The translations under genes and the position numbers were made by a program. Shown here piece after piece: positions 1-9,198 of a DNA stretch of 64,000 nucleotides (the first letter of the stretch is position 1; each line of letters starts with the position of its first letter). The DNA is from Gaiellasilicea sp963794385 (lineage in GTDB: Bacteria > Actinomycetota > Thermoleophilia > Gaiellales > Gaiellaceae): positions 62,001 to 126,000 of the forward strand of contig CAWCDT010000007.1 of assembly GCA_963794385.1 (NCBI GenBank), given 5' to 3'. Below the pieces are notes generated by a model. It worked only from the letters and a program-made list of their open reading frames with translations. It was not told where the DNA came from and ran no database searches.

Positions 1-557
1 GCCGGGTACTCGTCGGCGGCGTCGACACGCGCGACGTGCGCGTGGCGGAGCTCCGCGCCGCCGTCGCGATCGTGACCCAGAAGCCCGTGCTCTTCTCCGT
101 GCTGCTGCGCGAGAACCTCCTCTCGGCCCGGCCCGACGCCTCCTGGGAGGACGTGCTCGCCGCATGCGAGGCCGCCGGCGTCTCGACGTTCGTCGACGAC
201 CTCCCCGACGGCTACGACACGCTGATCGGCGAGCGCGGCGTCAACCTCTCGGGCGGGCAGCGGCAGCGCGTTGCGCTCGCCCGTGCCCTCCTCGCCGGTT
301 CCCGCGTGCTCGTCCTCGACGACCCGATGTCCGCGGTCGACACCGAGACCGAGCGCCTGCTGGTCGAGAACCTCCGCCCGGCCGTCGCCGGCCGCACCGT
401 GCTCGTCGCGACCCAGCGCCTCTCCACGATCGGCGTCTCCGACCGCGCGGTGGTGCTCGAGGACGGCCGTGTCGCCGAGCAGGGCCGGCCGGCGGCGCTG
501 CTCGCCGCCGGCGGCCTCTTCACAGCGCTCTTCGGAGACGAGTCCGTTGCCGCCTAG
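1..557 (+). CDS. ABC exporter subunit A, C-terminal nucleotide-binding domain (5' end outside window)
   Basis: The reading frame is already open at base 3, so only the second half of a nucleotide-binding domain is visible. It shows a Q-loop (VTQKPVLFS), a canonical signature (LSGGQRQR) and Walker B VLVLDDPMSAVD. The catalytic Glu after Walker B is Asp, and the H-loop His is Gln (VATQRLS). This is the degenerate half typical of heterodimeric multidrug or lipid exporters of the BmrCD/TM287-288 kind. The partner gene starts inside its last codons, so the two are translationally coupled. The substrate cannot be told. Confidence 0.93.
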   Translation, partial: RVLVGGVDTRDVRVAELRAAVAIVTQKPVLFSVLLRENLLSARPDASWEDVLAACEAAGVSTFVDDLPDGYDTLIGERGVNLSGGQRQRVALARALLAGSRVLVLDDPMSAVDTETERLLVENLRPAVAGRTVLVATQRLSTIGVSDRAVVLEDGRVAEQGRPAALLAAGGLFTALFGDESVAA

Positions 558-2299
558 GCACCGGCACACCGGCCTCTCGCGGCTGCTTCCCTACGCGCTC
601 GAACGCAAGGGCCAGCTGGCGGGGATCGTGCTCGTCGCGTCGCTCTCGGCCGCAGCGCCCGTCGTCGGCTGGCATCTGGTCGAGGACGCGATCGACAACG
701 GCATCCAGGCCGCGCGACGAGCGTCGGCTGACGATCGCCGTGATCGGCTACGTCTTGGTCAACGCCGCCGCGTGGGCCCTGGGGACGATCGCCTGGCGCG
801 GGCTCGCGAGCATCGGCCAGCGGATCGTGCTCGAGCTGCGCCGCGACCTCTTCCAGCATCTGACCTCGCTCTCGCTCCGCTATTTCTCGCAGCAGAAGGC
901 GGGCTGGATCATCTCGCGCCTGACGAGCGACGTCGACGCGCTCTCCGACGTCCTCAACCAGGGCGTGACCACGCTCGTCGTCAATTCACTCACGTTCGTG
1001 GCCGCGATCGCGGGGCTCTTCCTGCTCGACTGGCGGCTCGGCCTCGTCGCGCTGTGCGTGGTCCCGCCAGGGATCCTGCTCACGCGCTGGTTCCACCGCG
1101 TCTCCCACGTCGCCGCGTCCGAGGTGCGAACCCGGATCGCGATCGTGACGGCGCAGCTCGCCGAGTCCGTGGCCGGCATGGCCGTGATCCAGGCGTTCAA
1201 CCGCGAGCGGGCCTTCCAGGCCGAGTTCGACGGCCTGAACGAGGACAACCGGCTCGCCAATGTCCGCGTCCAGAAGATCTACTCCGTCTTCTTCCCAGCG
1301 ATCGAGCTGCTCGGGGCGATCGCGACCGTGTCCGTCCTCTTCGCGGGCGCCATGCTCATCGACGCCGGCTCGCTCGAGGTCGGGACTCTGATCGCGGCGG
1401 TCGGGCTGCTCGCGCTCGTCTTCCAGCCGCTCCAGGAGCTGTCGGAGCTCTATGGGCAGGTGCAGGCCGCCAGCGCCGCGATGGACAAGATCAGCTCCGT
1501 GCTCGACGCCGAGATCGACGTCGCCGACAAGCCCGGTGCGGAGCGAATCGGGCGGATCGACGGCCGCCTCGAGCTCGACCGGGTCACCTTCGCCTACGGC
1601 GCCGAGCCGGTGCTGCACGGGATCGAGCTCTCGGTGCCCGCCGGCGGCTGCATCGCGCTCGTCGGGGAGTCAGGCGGCGGCAAGTCGACGACCGCGAAGC
1701 TGATCGCGCGCTTCTACGACCCGGACGAGGGTGCCGTGCGCGTCGACGGCACCGACCTGCGCGACGTCGAGCTCGTCGGCTACCGGCGCCAGCTCGGCGT
1801 CGTCCTCCAGGATCCGTTCCTGTTCAGCGGCACGATCGCGGACAACATCCGCTTCGGGAAGCCGGACGCCTCCGACGAGGAAGTGCGCGCGACGGCCGCC
1901 GCCGTCGGCGTCGACCGCGTCGCCGCCCGGCTCGACCACGGTCTCGAGCACGTCGTGCGCGAGGGCGGCGCCGGCCTCTCCGCCGGCGAGCGGCAGCTGA
2001 TCTCGATCGCCCGGGCGCTGCTCGCCGACCCGCGCATCCTCATCCTCGACGAGGCCACGTCGAACATCGACCGGCCGACTGAGATCGTGATCGAGCGGGC
2101 CTTCGACCGCCTGCTCGCCGGCCGGACGTCGATCATCATCGCGCACCGCCTCGCCACGGTCCGGCGCGCGGACGAGATCCTGGTGCTCGAGCACGGCCGG
2201 ATCGTGCAGCGCGGCACCGAGCGCGAGCTGATGGCGCAGGCGGGCCCGTTCCGCCGCCTGGCGCACACCTTCGTCGCCGACACCCTGCCGGCGGCATAA
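547..2299 (+). CDS. ABC exporter subunit B, TMD-NBD half transporter (frameshift near 710)
   Basis: TTG start at 547, 9 nt after GGAG at 534-537 and overlapping the stop of subunit A. The N-terminus (LSRLLPYALERKGQLAG onward) is read in one frame and continues one frame later from about 710 (RRLTIAVIGYVLVNAA); total length is 1 mod 3, so one indel disrupts it. A six-helix exporter membrane domain precedes the ATPase: Walker A GESGGGKSTT, signature LSAGERQ (off-consensus), Walker B LILDEATSNID with catalytic Glu, and H-loop IIIAHRLATV. Catalytic residues are intact here and degenerate in subunit A, so the pair should form one hydrolytic and one degenerate ATP site. The indel lies in a CGCGCG tract and may be a sequence error. 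Confidence 0.88.
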
Positions 2300-2339
2300 G
2301 GGTCGCCCGGCAGCGCGTCGTCGGCAGGACCTCCGAGCG

Positions 2340-2797
2340 CGCGAGTGCACGCCTGCCGTCGGCAGGCCCAGACCGCGCGAGGACTGCGGCCGCTTTCGTG
2401 GCCCGGCGAGACGCCTGTCGCTGCGCGCTCCGGCATCGACGCGGCTACCTCACCAACGTGGTCAAGCACTTCAAGTGGCCGCGCGGAAAGCGGCGCAACC
2501 GACTGGAGCGAGATCGCGGCCTGCCGGCCGTGGCTGGACGGGGAGCTGGCCGTCGTGCGGCCGGAGGTTCTCGTCTGCCTCGGCGCGACTGCGGCGCAGG
2601 CACTCCTGGGGCGTGAGGTCCGGGTGACGCGTGACCGTGGCCGGCTGCTCGAGACCGAGCTCGCCCCGGCCGCGCTGGCGACGGTCCACCCGTCGTCGAT
2701 CCTGCGCGCGCCGGACGAGGATTCGCGCCGGCGCGAGCGGGCGCTCTTCGTGGACGACCTCAGGGCCGTCGCAGAGGTGCTTCAGTCAGCGAGCTGA
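2340..2797 (+). pseudogene. decayed UdgX-like uracil-DNA glycosylase
   Basis: Pieces of a family 4/5/UdgX uracil-DNA glycosylase occur in order but in three frames. About 2361-2420 reads GRPRPREDCGRFRGPARRL, recalling the EDxxGxPFVGPAGRLL motif. About 2437-2500 reads GYLTNVVKHFKW then PRGKRRN. From 2505 the frame changes again and runs to the stop with RPWLDGEL, LVCLGATAAQALLG and TVHPSSILR. UdgX proteins carry KRRIH, whose His bonds covalently to DNA; here the segment breaks off after KRR and the His is lost. No start codon or intact N-terminus is visible. Several indels in 450 bp make true decay likelier than a single sequencing error. Confidence 0.75.
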
Positions 2798-2810
2798 CGC
2801 CTCAGGCGCG

Positions 2811-3131
2811 TCAGTCGCCCCAGTCGAAGTCGCGGGACTTGCTCCACAGACCGCTGTCCTCGTTCGCGGTCTGCGTGGCGTAGTCCTCGACGGACTCCTC
2901 ACCGGGCCAGGCCAGCATGGCCGTCTCGATCGAGATGGCCGGCTCGTCGCCGTCCATCGTCTCCTCGAGGCGGGCCTGCTCCTCGGTCTTGAACAGGGGG
3001 TGGTTGTTGAACGGATCGTCGTGGCGATAGCCGTCGATCGGCATGTTCTGCTCGAGCTCGGCATTGCGCCGCTTCAGCTCGAGGTGATCCTGGATTACTC
3101 GTGCGAACAGCGAAGGAGTTTCAACCGGCAA
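2811..3131 (-). CDS. conserved acidic protein of unknown function
   Basis: A 106-residue soluble protein with TTG start at 3131, seven bases after a GGAGG. It opens with an amphipathic stretch (LFARVIQDHLELKRRNAEL), is rich in Asp and Glu, and ends WSKSRDFDWGD. There is no signal peptide or transmembrane segment. I do not recognise a named domain, though similar short proteins occur in related actinobacteria as far as I recall. It stands alone, downstream of and co-directional with the diguanylate cyclase gene, from which a hairpin separates it. Confidence 0.8.
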   Translation of the reverse strand: MPVETPSLFARVIQDHLELKRRNAELEQNMPIDGYRHDDPFNNHPLFKTEEQARLEETMDGDEPAISIETAMLAWPGEESVEDYATQTANEDSGLWSKSRDFDWGD

Positions 3132-3203
3132 CAGGGGGCCTCCGAAGTCGGGGACAGGGTCGGTCGTGCAAACGCGAGATTGTAGCGCAGCAGACGGAGA
3201 ATC

Positions 3204-3222
3204 CTTCCCCGCTTAGGGGAAG
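3204..3222 (-). terminator. hairpin after the diguanylate cyclase gene
   Basis: CTTCCCC, loop GCTTA, GGGGAAG: a perfect 7-bp stem just past the stop of the minus-strand cyclase gene. No strong T-run follows on the minus strand, so intrinsic termination is only possible. Confidence 0.45.
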
Positions 3223-3229
3223 TTTGTAA

Positions 3230-5007
3230 CTAGAGTCGCGAAACCTCTTCCGTCCCGGCGTACACGCGATTCTTGCCGGCACGCTTGGCCCGGTACAGCG
3301 CCTCGTCGGCCTCGTCGACCAGCTCCGACATCGTTGTCGAGAGCCCCGACGCCGTGACACCGAAGCTTGCGGTCACGGGCACGGGCACGCCGTCGGCGGA
3401 GACGATCTCGCGCCGGGCGAGCGCACGGCGCACACGCTCGGCGAGATGGGCCGCGCCCTCGAGGTCGGTTCCGGGCAGGACGACGGCGAACTCCTCTCCG
3501 CCCCAGCGGGCGGCCGTGTCGATCTCGCGGACCGACTCCAGCAGCGTCTGCGCGAAGTCGCGCAGGACGGTGTCGCCCGTCGGGTGCCCGTGCAGGTCGT
3601 TGACGGCCTTGAAGTCGTCGAGGTCGGCCAGGATCAGGCCCACAGGCCCGCCCAGCCGCTCGGCCCGTGCGAGCTCGCTCGCCAGCATGGCATCGGCCTG
3701 CCGCCGGTTCGCGAGACCCGTCAGCCCGTCGACGAGCGCCTGCTGCTCGACGATGCGGTGCAGCCGTGCGTTCTCGAGCGCCACGACGGCTTGCGCCGCG
3801 AGCGCGCCGGCGATCACGCGTTGGTCGTCGTCGAAGGCGTCACCAAAGAGCGTGAGGCGGCCGAAGCTCATGCGGCCGGTCGTGAGATCGAACTCGAGCC
3901 GCTCGGCGCCCGTGCGCACGTCACCGGTCTCGACGACCGAGCCGTCCTCGGCGGTCACGACGCCACCTTCGGCATGGGTGGCCTCGACGGCGGTCTCGAC
4001 GATCACGCGGCGCAACTGCTCCGGGTCGAGCGTCGCGGCGAGGGCGTCGCCGAAACGGGCGTTTGCCTCACGGAGGCGGCGGCGCTCCTCCTCGAGATCA
4101 ACCATTCGCGCCTCGAGCTGCGAGGCCATCGTGTTGAACGCCCGGCCGAGCTCGGCGAACTCGTCCCGCCCCTTGACGGGCACGCGCTCGCGCAGGCGCC
4201 CCGCCGCGATCGAGTTCGCGGCCTCCGCGAGGCGGCCGAGGGAGCCTGTGATCGACCGGCCGGCGATGTACGCGGCGGTCGCGATCAGGAGCAGCAAGCC
4301 GACGAGGCCGACGAGGAGCCGGCCGATCAGCTCTCGCTGTCTCGGACGTGATCGCGGAAATCGGCGTGAGCGCGGCGAGCTGGAGCCCACTCGATGCCGG
4401 AAGTGTGATGCCGAGAACCCGGTAGCGGGTTCCAGAGATGGTCGACTGGTGAACACGCCCGGGCACGAGCTCGACCGCGCCGCGTGCAGCCGCCACGGAT
4501 GACGCTTCTATCGATCCGTCAACTCCGAGGATGACCAGCTCGTCCGGCGCCGCCAGACCCGAGCGGGAGCGGAGGGCGCGCGCGAGCGCATCCGTCAGCG
4601 GGACGGCGGCGATGATCGTTGCGGTGCGTTCACGCGGGCCGACGAGGGACACGGTTGTCTCGACGGCCAGGCGCGGCACGCGGCCGATCGTCACCCCGCC
4701 GGGCAGCTCGACTCTGAGCGCAGGCGTGCGCGGCAGCAGGGGGGTGATTGCGGCCCGATCGCGTCGGGCGACCGCGAGCTGGAACGCTCGGTCCCGCCCC
4801 AACCGCTCGGCGGCACGCTCGGCGTCGTCCCGCTCCTGCTCGAAAGCGGCGAGCGCCGCGACGAGCCCCGCCTCCAGGCGGCCGTCCGCGCTCGACGTCG
4901 ACGCTCCGCTCGGCAACCTCGCTGAAGCCCCAGAAGGCAGCGGCGAGCGGCAGCACCGACAGCGCCAGAAACGTGCCGACCAGCTTGAACTTGAAGCTCC
5001 CCAGCAT
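3230..5007 (-). CDS. membrane-bound sensor diguanylate cyclase (HAMP-GAF-GGDEF), two frame changes
   Basis: ATG at 5007 (MLGSFKFKLVG) follows GGGGAAG. Order: TM helix (residues about 6-28), an extracytoplasmic region of roughly 190 residues, a second TM helix (GRLLVGLVGLLLLIATAAY), HAMP, coiled coil, GAF-like domain, and a C-terminal GGDEF domain. The active loop is GGEEF, with an inhibitory RxxD site (REID) five residues before it, so product feedback is expected. It should make c-di-GMP from two GTP in response to an external cue. The frame slips near 4905 (after SEVAERSVD) and near 4345 (after ITSETARADRP). Both are consistent with one extra base each, in the least conserved part of the protein. 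Confidence 0.87.
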
Positions 5008-5113
5008 GCCCTGTCTTCCCCGCTCTCCGCGTCCCTTGGGACACCTATCGGAAGAACGGCACCCCGACATGAGGTCCGATGCTCGGGGCGTACGAACGCG
5101 TCGGTATGGGAAC

Positions 5114-5281
5114 ATGGGCGTCATGCTCCGCCGTCCCACCCCGATCGGCATCGCGATCACGGCCTTCGAGCTGTGGCGCCGGCTTCCCCCGTCCCAGCGC
5201 AGACGCGTTCTCGATGCCGCGCGGACGCACGGCCCCAAGGCCGCCGCGGCCATCCTCGCCGCCCGCCGCCGACCGCGCTAG
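5114..5281 (+). CDS. small conserved basic protein, 55 aa
   Basis: ATG at 5114 opens MGVMLRRPTPIGIAIT, followed by AFELWRRLPPSQRRRV and a tail ending ILAARRRPR. It is a short, strongly basic, mostly helical protein with one amphipathic or weakly hydrophobic stretch near residues 10-20. It lies divergent to the diguanylate cyclase gene, 106 bp away, and its stop overlaps the stop of the convergent sucA by four bases. I recall comparable small ORFs in related genomes but know no function. Confidence 0.6.
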   Translation: MGVMLRRPTPIGIAITAFELWRRLPPSQRRRVLDAARTHGPKAAAAILAARRRPR

Positions 5282-8154
5282 AGAGCGAGGGCAGCCAGAG
5301 CCGCGCGCACGATCCGGTCCTGCTCGACGTTGTGCGCCGTCGGATAGCCCTCGCTTGGGCTGGCGCGCCATGGACGACCGACGTAGTGCATCTCGAGGTC
5401 GTCGGGGGCGGCAGCCTCGAGCCGGTGGCGGATCGTCCGCCACGCCCCCATGTTCTGCGGCTCCTCCTGGGCCCAGACGAGCTGCTCGAGATTGGGATAG
5501 GAGGCGGTCAGCGCGGCCGCGGCCTCGACCGGGAACGGATACAGCTGCTCCAGCCGCGCGACCGCGACCGAGCTCGCAGCGGCACGGGCCTCGTGCCCGT
5601 CGATGTCGTAGTAGAGCTTCCCCGAGCAGAGCACCAGCCTCGTCACCGCGCCGTGATCCGCCCGCGGGTCGTCGAGGATCGGCTCGAACCTGCCCTCGGA
5701 AAGCTCGGCGAGCGTCGACGCGGCCTGCTTCAGCCGCAGCAGGCCCTTCGGCGTCATGACGACGAGCGGCCGTGCGGTCGCGTCGAGCGCCTGGCGGCGC
5801 AGGAGGTGGAAGTACTGGGCTGCGGTCGTGCAGTTCGCGACCCGGATGTTCTCCTGCGCGGCGAGCTGCAGGAACCGCTCGAGCTTCGCGCTCGAGTGCT
5901 CCGGCCCGTTGCCCTCGTAGCCGTGCGGCAGGAGCAGCGTCAGACGAGAGGTCCGGCCCCACTTCGAGAGGCCGGCGACGAGGAACTGGTCGATCACGAT
6001 CTGGGCGCCGTTGACGAAGTCGCCGTACTGGGCTTCCCAGAGCACGAGCGCGTCGGGCGCCGCAGCCGCGTAGCCGTACTCGAAACCGAGGCAGGCGTAC
6101 TCGGAGAGCGGAGAGTTGTAGATCTCGAACGACGCGCCGGCCTCGGGCAGATGCTGGAGCGGCGCGTACGTCTCCCCCGTGCGCTGGTCGTGCAGGACGG
6201 CGTGGCGATGCGAGAACGTGCCCCGCTCCGTGTCCTGGCCAGACAGCCGGATCGGGATGCCCTCCGTCAGTAGGGACGCGAAGGCGAGCGCCTCCGCCTG
6301 ACCCCAGTCGATGCCGCCCTCGCGCATCCGCTCCCGCCGCCGCTCGAGCTGCTTCTGGAGCTTCTCGTTCTGCTCGAAGTCCTCGGGCACCTGGAGCAGC
6401 TGCTCGTTCAACGCCTCCAGCCGGTCGACTGCCACTGCCGTCTCGACGGCAACGCCCGTGTCGGCCGGAATCCGGCCCTCCCTCGGTCGCCGCGGCGCCG
6501 CGATTGACTCCTTGAGCCGCTCGTGCGCCGCCTTCAGCTCGGTTCGCACAGTCGTGAAGAGCGCCTCGGCCTCCTCGGCGGCGATGACGCCCTCCTCCAC
6601 CAGCCGCGCGGCGTAGAGCTCCCGCACGGTCGGCTGCTCCGCGATCTGCTGCACCATCAGCGGCTGCGTGTAGGCCGCCTCGTCCTGCTCGTTGTGTCCG
6701 AAGCGGCGGTACCCGATCAGGTCGACGACGATGTCGTGCCCAAACTCCTGCCGGAAGGCCAGCGCGAGGCGAATCGCCGAGATCGCCGCCTCCGGGTCGT
6801 CTGCGTTGACGTGGATGATCGGGATGTCGAACCCCTTCGCGAGGTCGCTCGAGTAGCGCGTCGATCGGCCCTCGTTCGGGTCGGTCGTGAAGCCGATCTG
6901 GTTGTTCGAGATCAGGTGGAGCGTGCCGCCGGTCGTGTAGCCGTGGAGGTTGGACAGGTTCAGCGTCTCCGCAACGACTCCCTGGCCAGCGAACGAGGCG
7001 TCGCCGTGGATCAGGATCGCGAGCGCCACGGTGGGGTCGTGCACCCCCGCGCCGGGCGAGCGCGACGTCTGCTCGCCGCGCGTCCAGCCCTCGATCACCG
7101 GATCCACCGCCTCGAGGTGGCTGGGATTCGGCGCGATCGTGACGCTGACCTCGCCTGCGGCCGTCCTTCGAGTGCCGGTCGCGGTCAGGTGGTACTTGAC
7201 ATCGCCGGTGCCGCCTTCCTCCGTGACGACGACGGCGTCGATCGTCCGCTCGCCCTCGAACTCACGCAGCAGCGACTCGTAGGAGCGGCCGACCGTGTGC
7301 GCGAGCACGTTCAGGCGGCCGCGATGGGCCATCCCGATCACGATCTCGTGCGCGCCGGCCTCGGCGGCGAGGTCGATGGCCTCGTCGAGCATGGGCACCA
7401 TCACGTCGAGGCCCTCGAGCGAGAACTGCTTCTGGCCAAGGAACGCCCGGCGCAGGTACTGCTCGAACCCTTCCGCGCGCGAGACGCTCTCGAGCAGCTT
7501 GAGCCGCTCCTCGCGGCTCATTGGCACGCGGTAGCGATTGGACTCGATCGCCTGGCGCAGCCACACGCGCTCGGCGTGGTCGGAGATGTGCTCGATCTCG
7601 TATGCGATCGTCCCGCAGTAGACCTCGCGCAGCGCCGGGAGCACCTCGCGCAGCGTCTCGCCGGGAACGTGGACGCGCAGCAGCTTCGCCGGGATGCGCG
7701 CCTGGAGCTCCGGGGTCAGCGGCGTGTCCAGCCGCAGCTCGTCGAGCGCGGGGTCGCCGAGCGGCTCCGACCCGAGCGGGTCGAGCCGCGCCGCGAGGTG
7801 CCCGTGCGTGCGGTGTGCCTTGACGATTGCCGCGGCGGCCGAGACGGCTTCGAGCAGCCTCGCGTCCACCTCGGCCGGCGCCGCCGCCGGTACTGCGTGC
7901 GCGGTTGCCTGGGCAGGCTCGGTGGCAGCCGCGGACGGCGCCTGGGCCGCGGCGGCTTCGAGCCCCGGAGCGCCGTTGCCTCCGAGCGTCTCCAGGAGGC
8001 GCAGCAGGCCGGGATGGGTCGCGACGAGCTCGCTGCCCCCGCTCTCGAACAGCTCCCGCCACTCGGCCGGGACGGCATCGGGGTTCTCGAGGTACTCCTC
8101 GAGCACGAGCCGGGCGTAACCGGCGTTCAGCCCGTCGACGTCGTGGGTGCTCAC
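5278..8154 (-). CDS. sucA: 2-oxoglutarate dehydrogenase E1 component
   Basis: This 958-residue thiamine-diphosphate enzyme decarboxylates 2-oxoglutarate in the TCA cycle and passes the succinyl group to E2. The family N-terminal motif is at the start (NAGYARLVLEEYLENP), followed by an Ala/Pro-rich linker. Then come MAHRGRLNVL, the ThDP-binding region (GYRRFGHNEQDEAA), AQYGDFVNGAQIVIDQF and the C-terminal AQEEPQNMGAW. It has the simple E1 layout of about 930-960 residues, without the fused E2-like acyltransferase domain of mycobacterial Kgd. GTG start at 8154 with no clear Shine-Dalgarno; TACAAC lies 7 nt upstream, so the mRNA may be leaderless. No E2 or E3 gene is near. Confidence 0.96.
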   Translation of the reverse strand: MSTHDVDGLNAGYARLVLEEYLENPDAVPAEWRELFESGGSELVATHPGLLRLLETLGGNGAPGLEAAAAQAPSAAATEPAQATAHAVPAAAPAEVDARLLEAVSAAAAIVKAHRTHGHLAARLDPLGSEPLGDPALDELRLDTPLTPELQARIPAKLLRVHVPGETLREVLPALREVYCGTIAYEIEHISDHAERVWLRQAIESNRYRVPMSREERLKLLESVSRAEGFEQYLRRAFLGQKQFSLEGLDVMVPMLDEAIDLAAEAGAHEIVIGMAHRGRLNVLAHTVGRSYESLLREFEGERTIDAVVVTEEGGTGDVKYHLTATGTRRTAAGEVSVTIAPNPSHLEAVDPVIEGWTRGEQTSRSPGAGVHDPTVALAILIHGDASFAGQGVVAETLNLSNLHGYTTGGTLHLISNNQIGFTTDPNEGRSTRYSSDLAKGFDIPIIHVNADDPEAAISAIRLALAFRQEFGHDIVVDLIGYRRFGHNEQDEAAYTQPLMVQQIAEQPTVRELYAARLVEEGVIAAEEAEALFTTVRTELKAAHERLKESIAAPRRPREGRIPADTGVAVETAVAVDRLEALNEQLLQVPEDFEQNEKLQKQLERRRERMREGGIDWGQAEALAFASLLTEGIPIRLSGQDTERGTFSHRHAVLHDQRTGETYAPLQHLPEAGASFEIYNSPLSEYACLGFEYGYAAAAPDALVLWEAQYGDFVNGAQIVIDQFLVAGLSKWGRTSRLTLLLPHGYEGNGPEHSSAKLERFLQLAAQENIRVANCTTAAQYFHLLRRQALDATARPLVVMTPKGLLRLKQAASTLAELSEGRFEPILDDPRADHGAVTRLVLCSGKLYYDIDGHEARAAASSVAVARLEQLYPFPVEAAAALTASYPNLEQLVWAQEEPQNMGAWRTIRHRLEAAAPDDLEMHYVGRPWRASPSEGYPTAHNVEQDRIVRAALAALAL

Positions 8155-8175
8155 AGCGAGTGTTGTAGCAACCTG

Positions 8176-8445
8176 CTAGTAGAGCGGGTTTTCGGTCACG
8201 ACGGCGATCGTCATCCCGACCGTCCAGCAGACGACGGCAAACGCGACCGCGACGCCGGCGAGATGCTGCTGCCGGGCGGACATGCGCGCTGCGACCAGGG
8301 CGAGAATGACCGCGAACGGCACCAGCCGGAGCGGCCGCCAGATGACGCCGAGCGCGCTTGCGAAGATCGACACCGTGGCGAGGAACCCCGCCACAGTGTC
8401 CGCCGTGGTCCAGCGGCGCCCGCTCGCGCCGGCGTCGACGTTCAA
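8176..8445 (-). CDS. small membrane protein, three predicted helices
   Basis: A TTG start at 8445 overlaps the stop of the upstream gene as TTGA. The 89-residue product has a short polar N-terminus (NVDAGASGRRWTTAD) and hydrophobic stretches near residues 15-34, 37-52 and 58-80, so it is probably a three-helix membrane protein. It ends TENPLY. No domain is recognised. Coupling suggests it works with the preceding small membrane protein. The stop is only 21 bp from the start of sucA, in the same direction. Confidence 0.7.
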   Translation of the reverse strand: MNVDAGASGRRWTTADTVAGFLATVSIFASALGVIWRPLRLVPFAVILALVAARMSARQQHLAGVAVAFAVVCWTVGMTIAVVTENPLY

Positions 8446-8711
8446 GCCGCCGCTCTCGCCCGGGCGGCGAGCGCGACGCGGCGGCTCCCACCCGGGACCG
8501 GACGGCCGCCACGTGGAAGCGGCCCACGGCGCAGAAGGCGGGAGCGCCGGGCACGCCAGTCGCACTCCGGCGGCGTCGGTTCGAGCCTCGCGGGTCGGAG
8601 CGCGCCTTCGAGCGGCGGGGGCTCCGCCCGAATCGCCCACCAGACGACGGCGCACAGGTAGACGACGGGAATCTTCAGCACGATCAGCATGAAGACGAGC
8701 TCCCAGAGCAC
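8442..8711 (-). CDS. single-pass membrane protein with Arg/Pro-rich tail
   Basis: GTG at 8711. The first 30 residues form one membrane helix (MLWELVFMLIVLKIPVVYL onward); the remaining 60 are rich in Arg, Pro and Gly, of the type seen in short actinobacterial membrane proteins with basic cytosolic tails. No Shine-Dalgarno is present, but TAGACT lies seven bases before the start, so the transcript is probably leaderless. It is coupled to the next gene by a TTGA overlap. Function unknown. Confidence 0.65.
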   Translation of the reverse strand: MLWELVFMLIVLKIPVVYLCAVVWWAIRAEPPPLEGALRPARLEPTPPECDWRARRSRLLRRGPLPRGGRPVPGGSRRVALAARARAAA

Positions 8712-8718
8712 GGCGCAC

Positions 8719-8724
8719 AGTCTA
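8719..8724 (-). promoter_or_regulatory. -10 element TAGACT, leaderless start
   Basis: TAGACT on the minus strand ends 7 nt before the GTG at 8711, which has no Shine-Dalgarno. The spacing suits transcription starting at or next to the start codon. Confidence 0.5.
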
Positions 8725-8746
8725 TGCCATCGCCCGATCGCCCCCG

Positions 8747-8796
8747 GGCCGGCTGCTCCTCCGGCCGGGGGAGCCGGCCTCCGGAGCAGCCTTGCG
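8747..8796. repeat. intergenic structured repeat, family 1, copy 1
   Basis: A 50-bp imperfect palindrome with outer arms GGCTGCTCC (8751-8759) and GGAGCAGCC (8783-8791) and an inner CCGGC/GCCGG stem. It is about 90% identical to 24875-24925, where the arm pair changes together from T/A to G/C. Confidence 0.75.
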
Positions 8797-8846
8797 CCGG
8801 GAGCGGATCGGGAGCGCGAGGGGGGAAGCGACGATCGGCGCAGAGA

Positions 8847-9185
8847 TCAGCGGGTCTCGCTGACCCACTTGACCTTGCCGGTCTCCTTCCCGCCCTTGGT
8901 CTCGCATCGGGCGACCTTGACGCCCTGATCGTCGAGCTTGCCCTGCTTCCGCGCCGCCTTCACCTCGTCGGGCGTGAGCGACGGGATTTTGTTGACCTTC
9001 ACCTTCACCAGCTTGCCGTTGCACTTCAGCGCTTCGCCGTCGGGCCCGGCGACGAGCGTTTCCTCCGCCAACGGATCCGGGGCCGCCAGGCGCGGTGCAA
9101 CCGGATCGTTCGAGTAGGCGTGGCCGACGCCGAGCACGACCCCGACCGCGGCGGCCGCCAGCGGGATGAAGACGACCTTCTTCAT
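8847..9185 (-). CDS. exported protein of unknown function, 112 aa
   Basis: ATG at 9185 with AAGGAG six bases upstream. Residues 1-24 form a signal peptide (MKKVVFIPLAAAAVGVVLGV onward). The mature part is lysine-rich, with two cysteines (LKCNGKLVKVKV and VARCETKGGK) that could form a disulfide. No known domain is recognised. It follows the other secreted-protein gene at 9199-9684 by 13 bp in the same direction, so the two probably share a transcript. Confidence 0.8.
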   Translation of the reverse strand: MKKVVFIPLAAAAVGVVLGVGHAYSNDPVAPRLAAPDPLAEETLVAGPDGEALKCNGKLVKVKVNKIPSLTPDEVKAARKQGKLDDQGVKVARCETKGGKETGKVKWVSETR

Positions 9186-9198
9186 CGCAATCTCCTTC

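Noticed and set aside
164..547. Long Arg-rich open frame before the second ABC gene
   Set aside because: It is an out-of-frame shadow of the first ABC gene; its protein has no fold and the true start is TTG 547.
5278..8154. Mycobacterial-type Kgd (fused E1/E2-like)
   Set aside because: At 958 residues it lacks the N-terminal acyltransferase-like domain that makes Kgd about 1230 residues.
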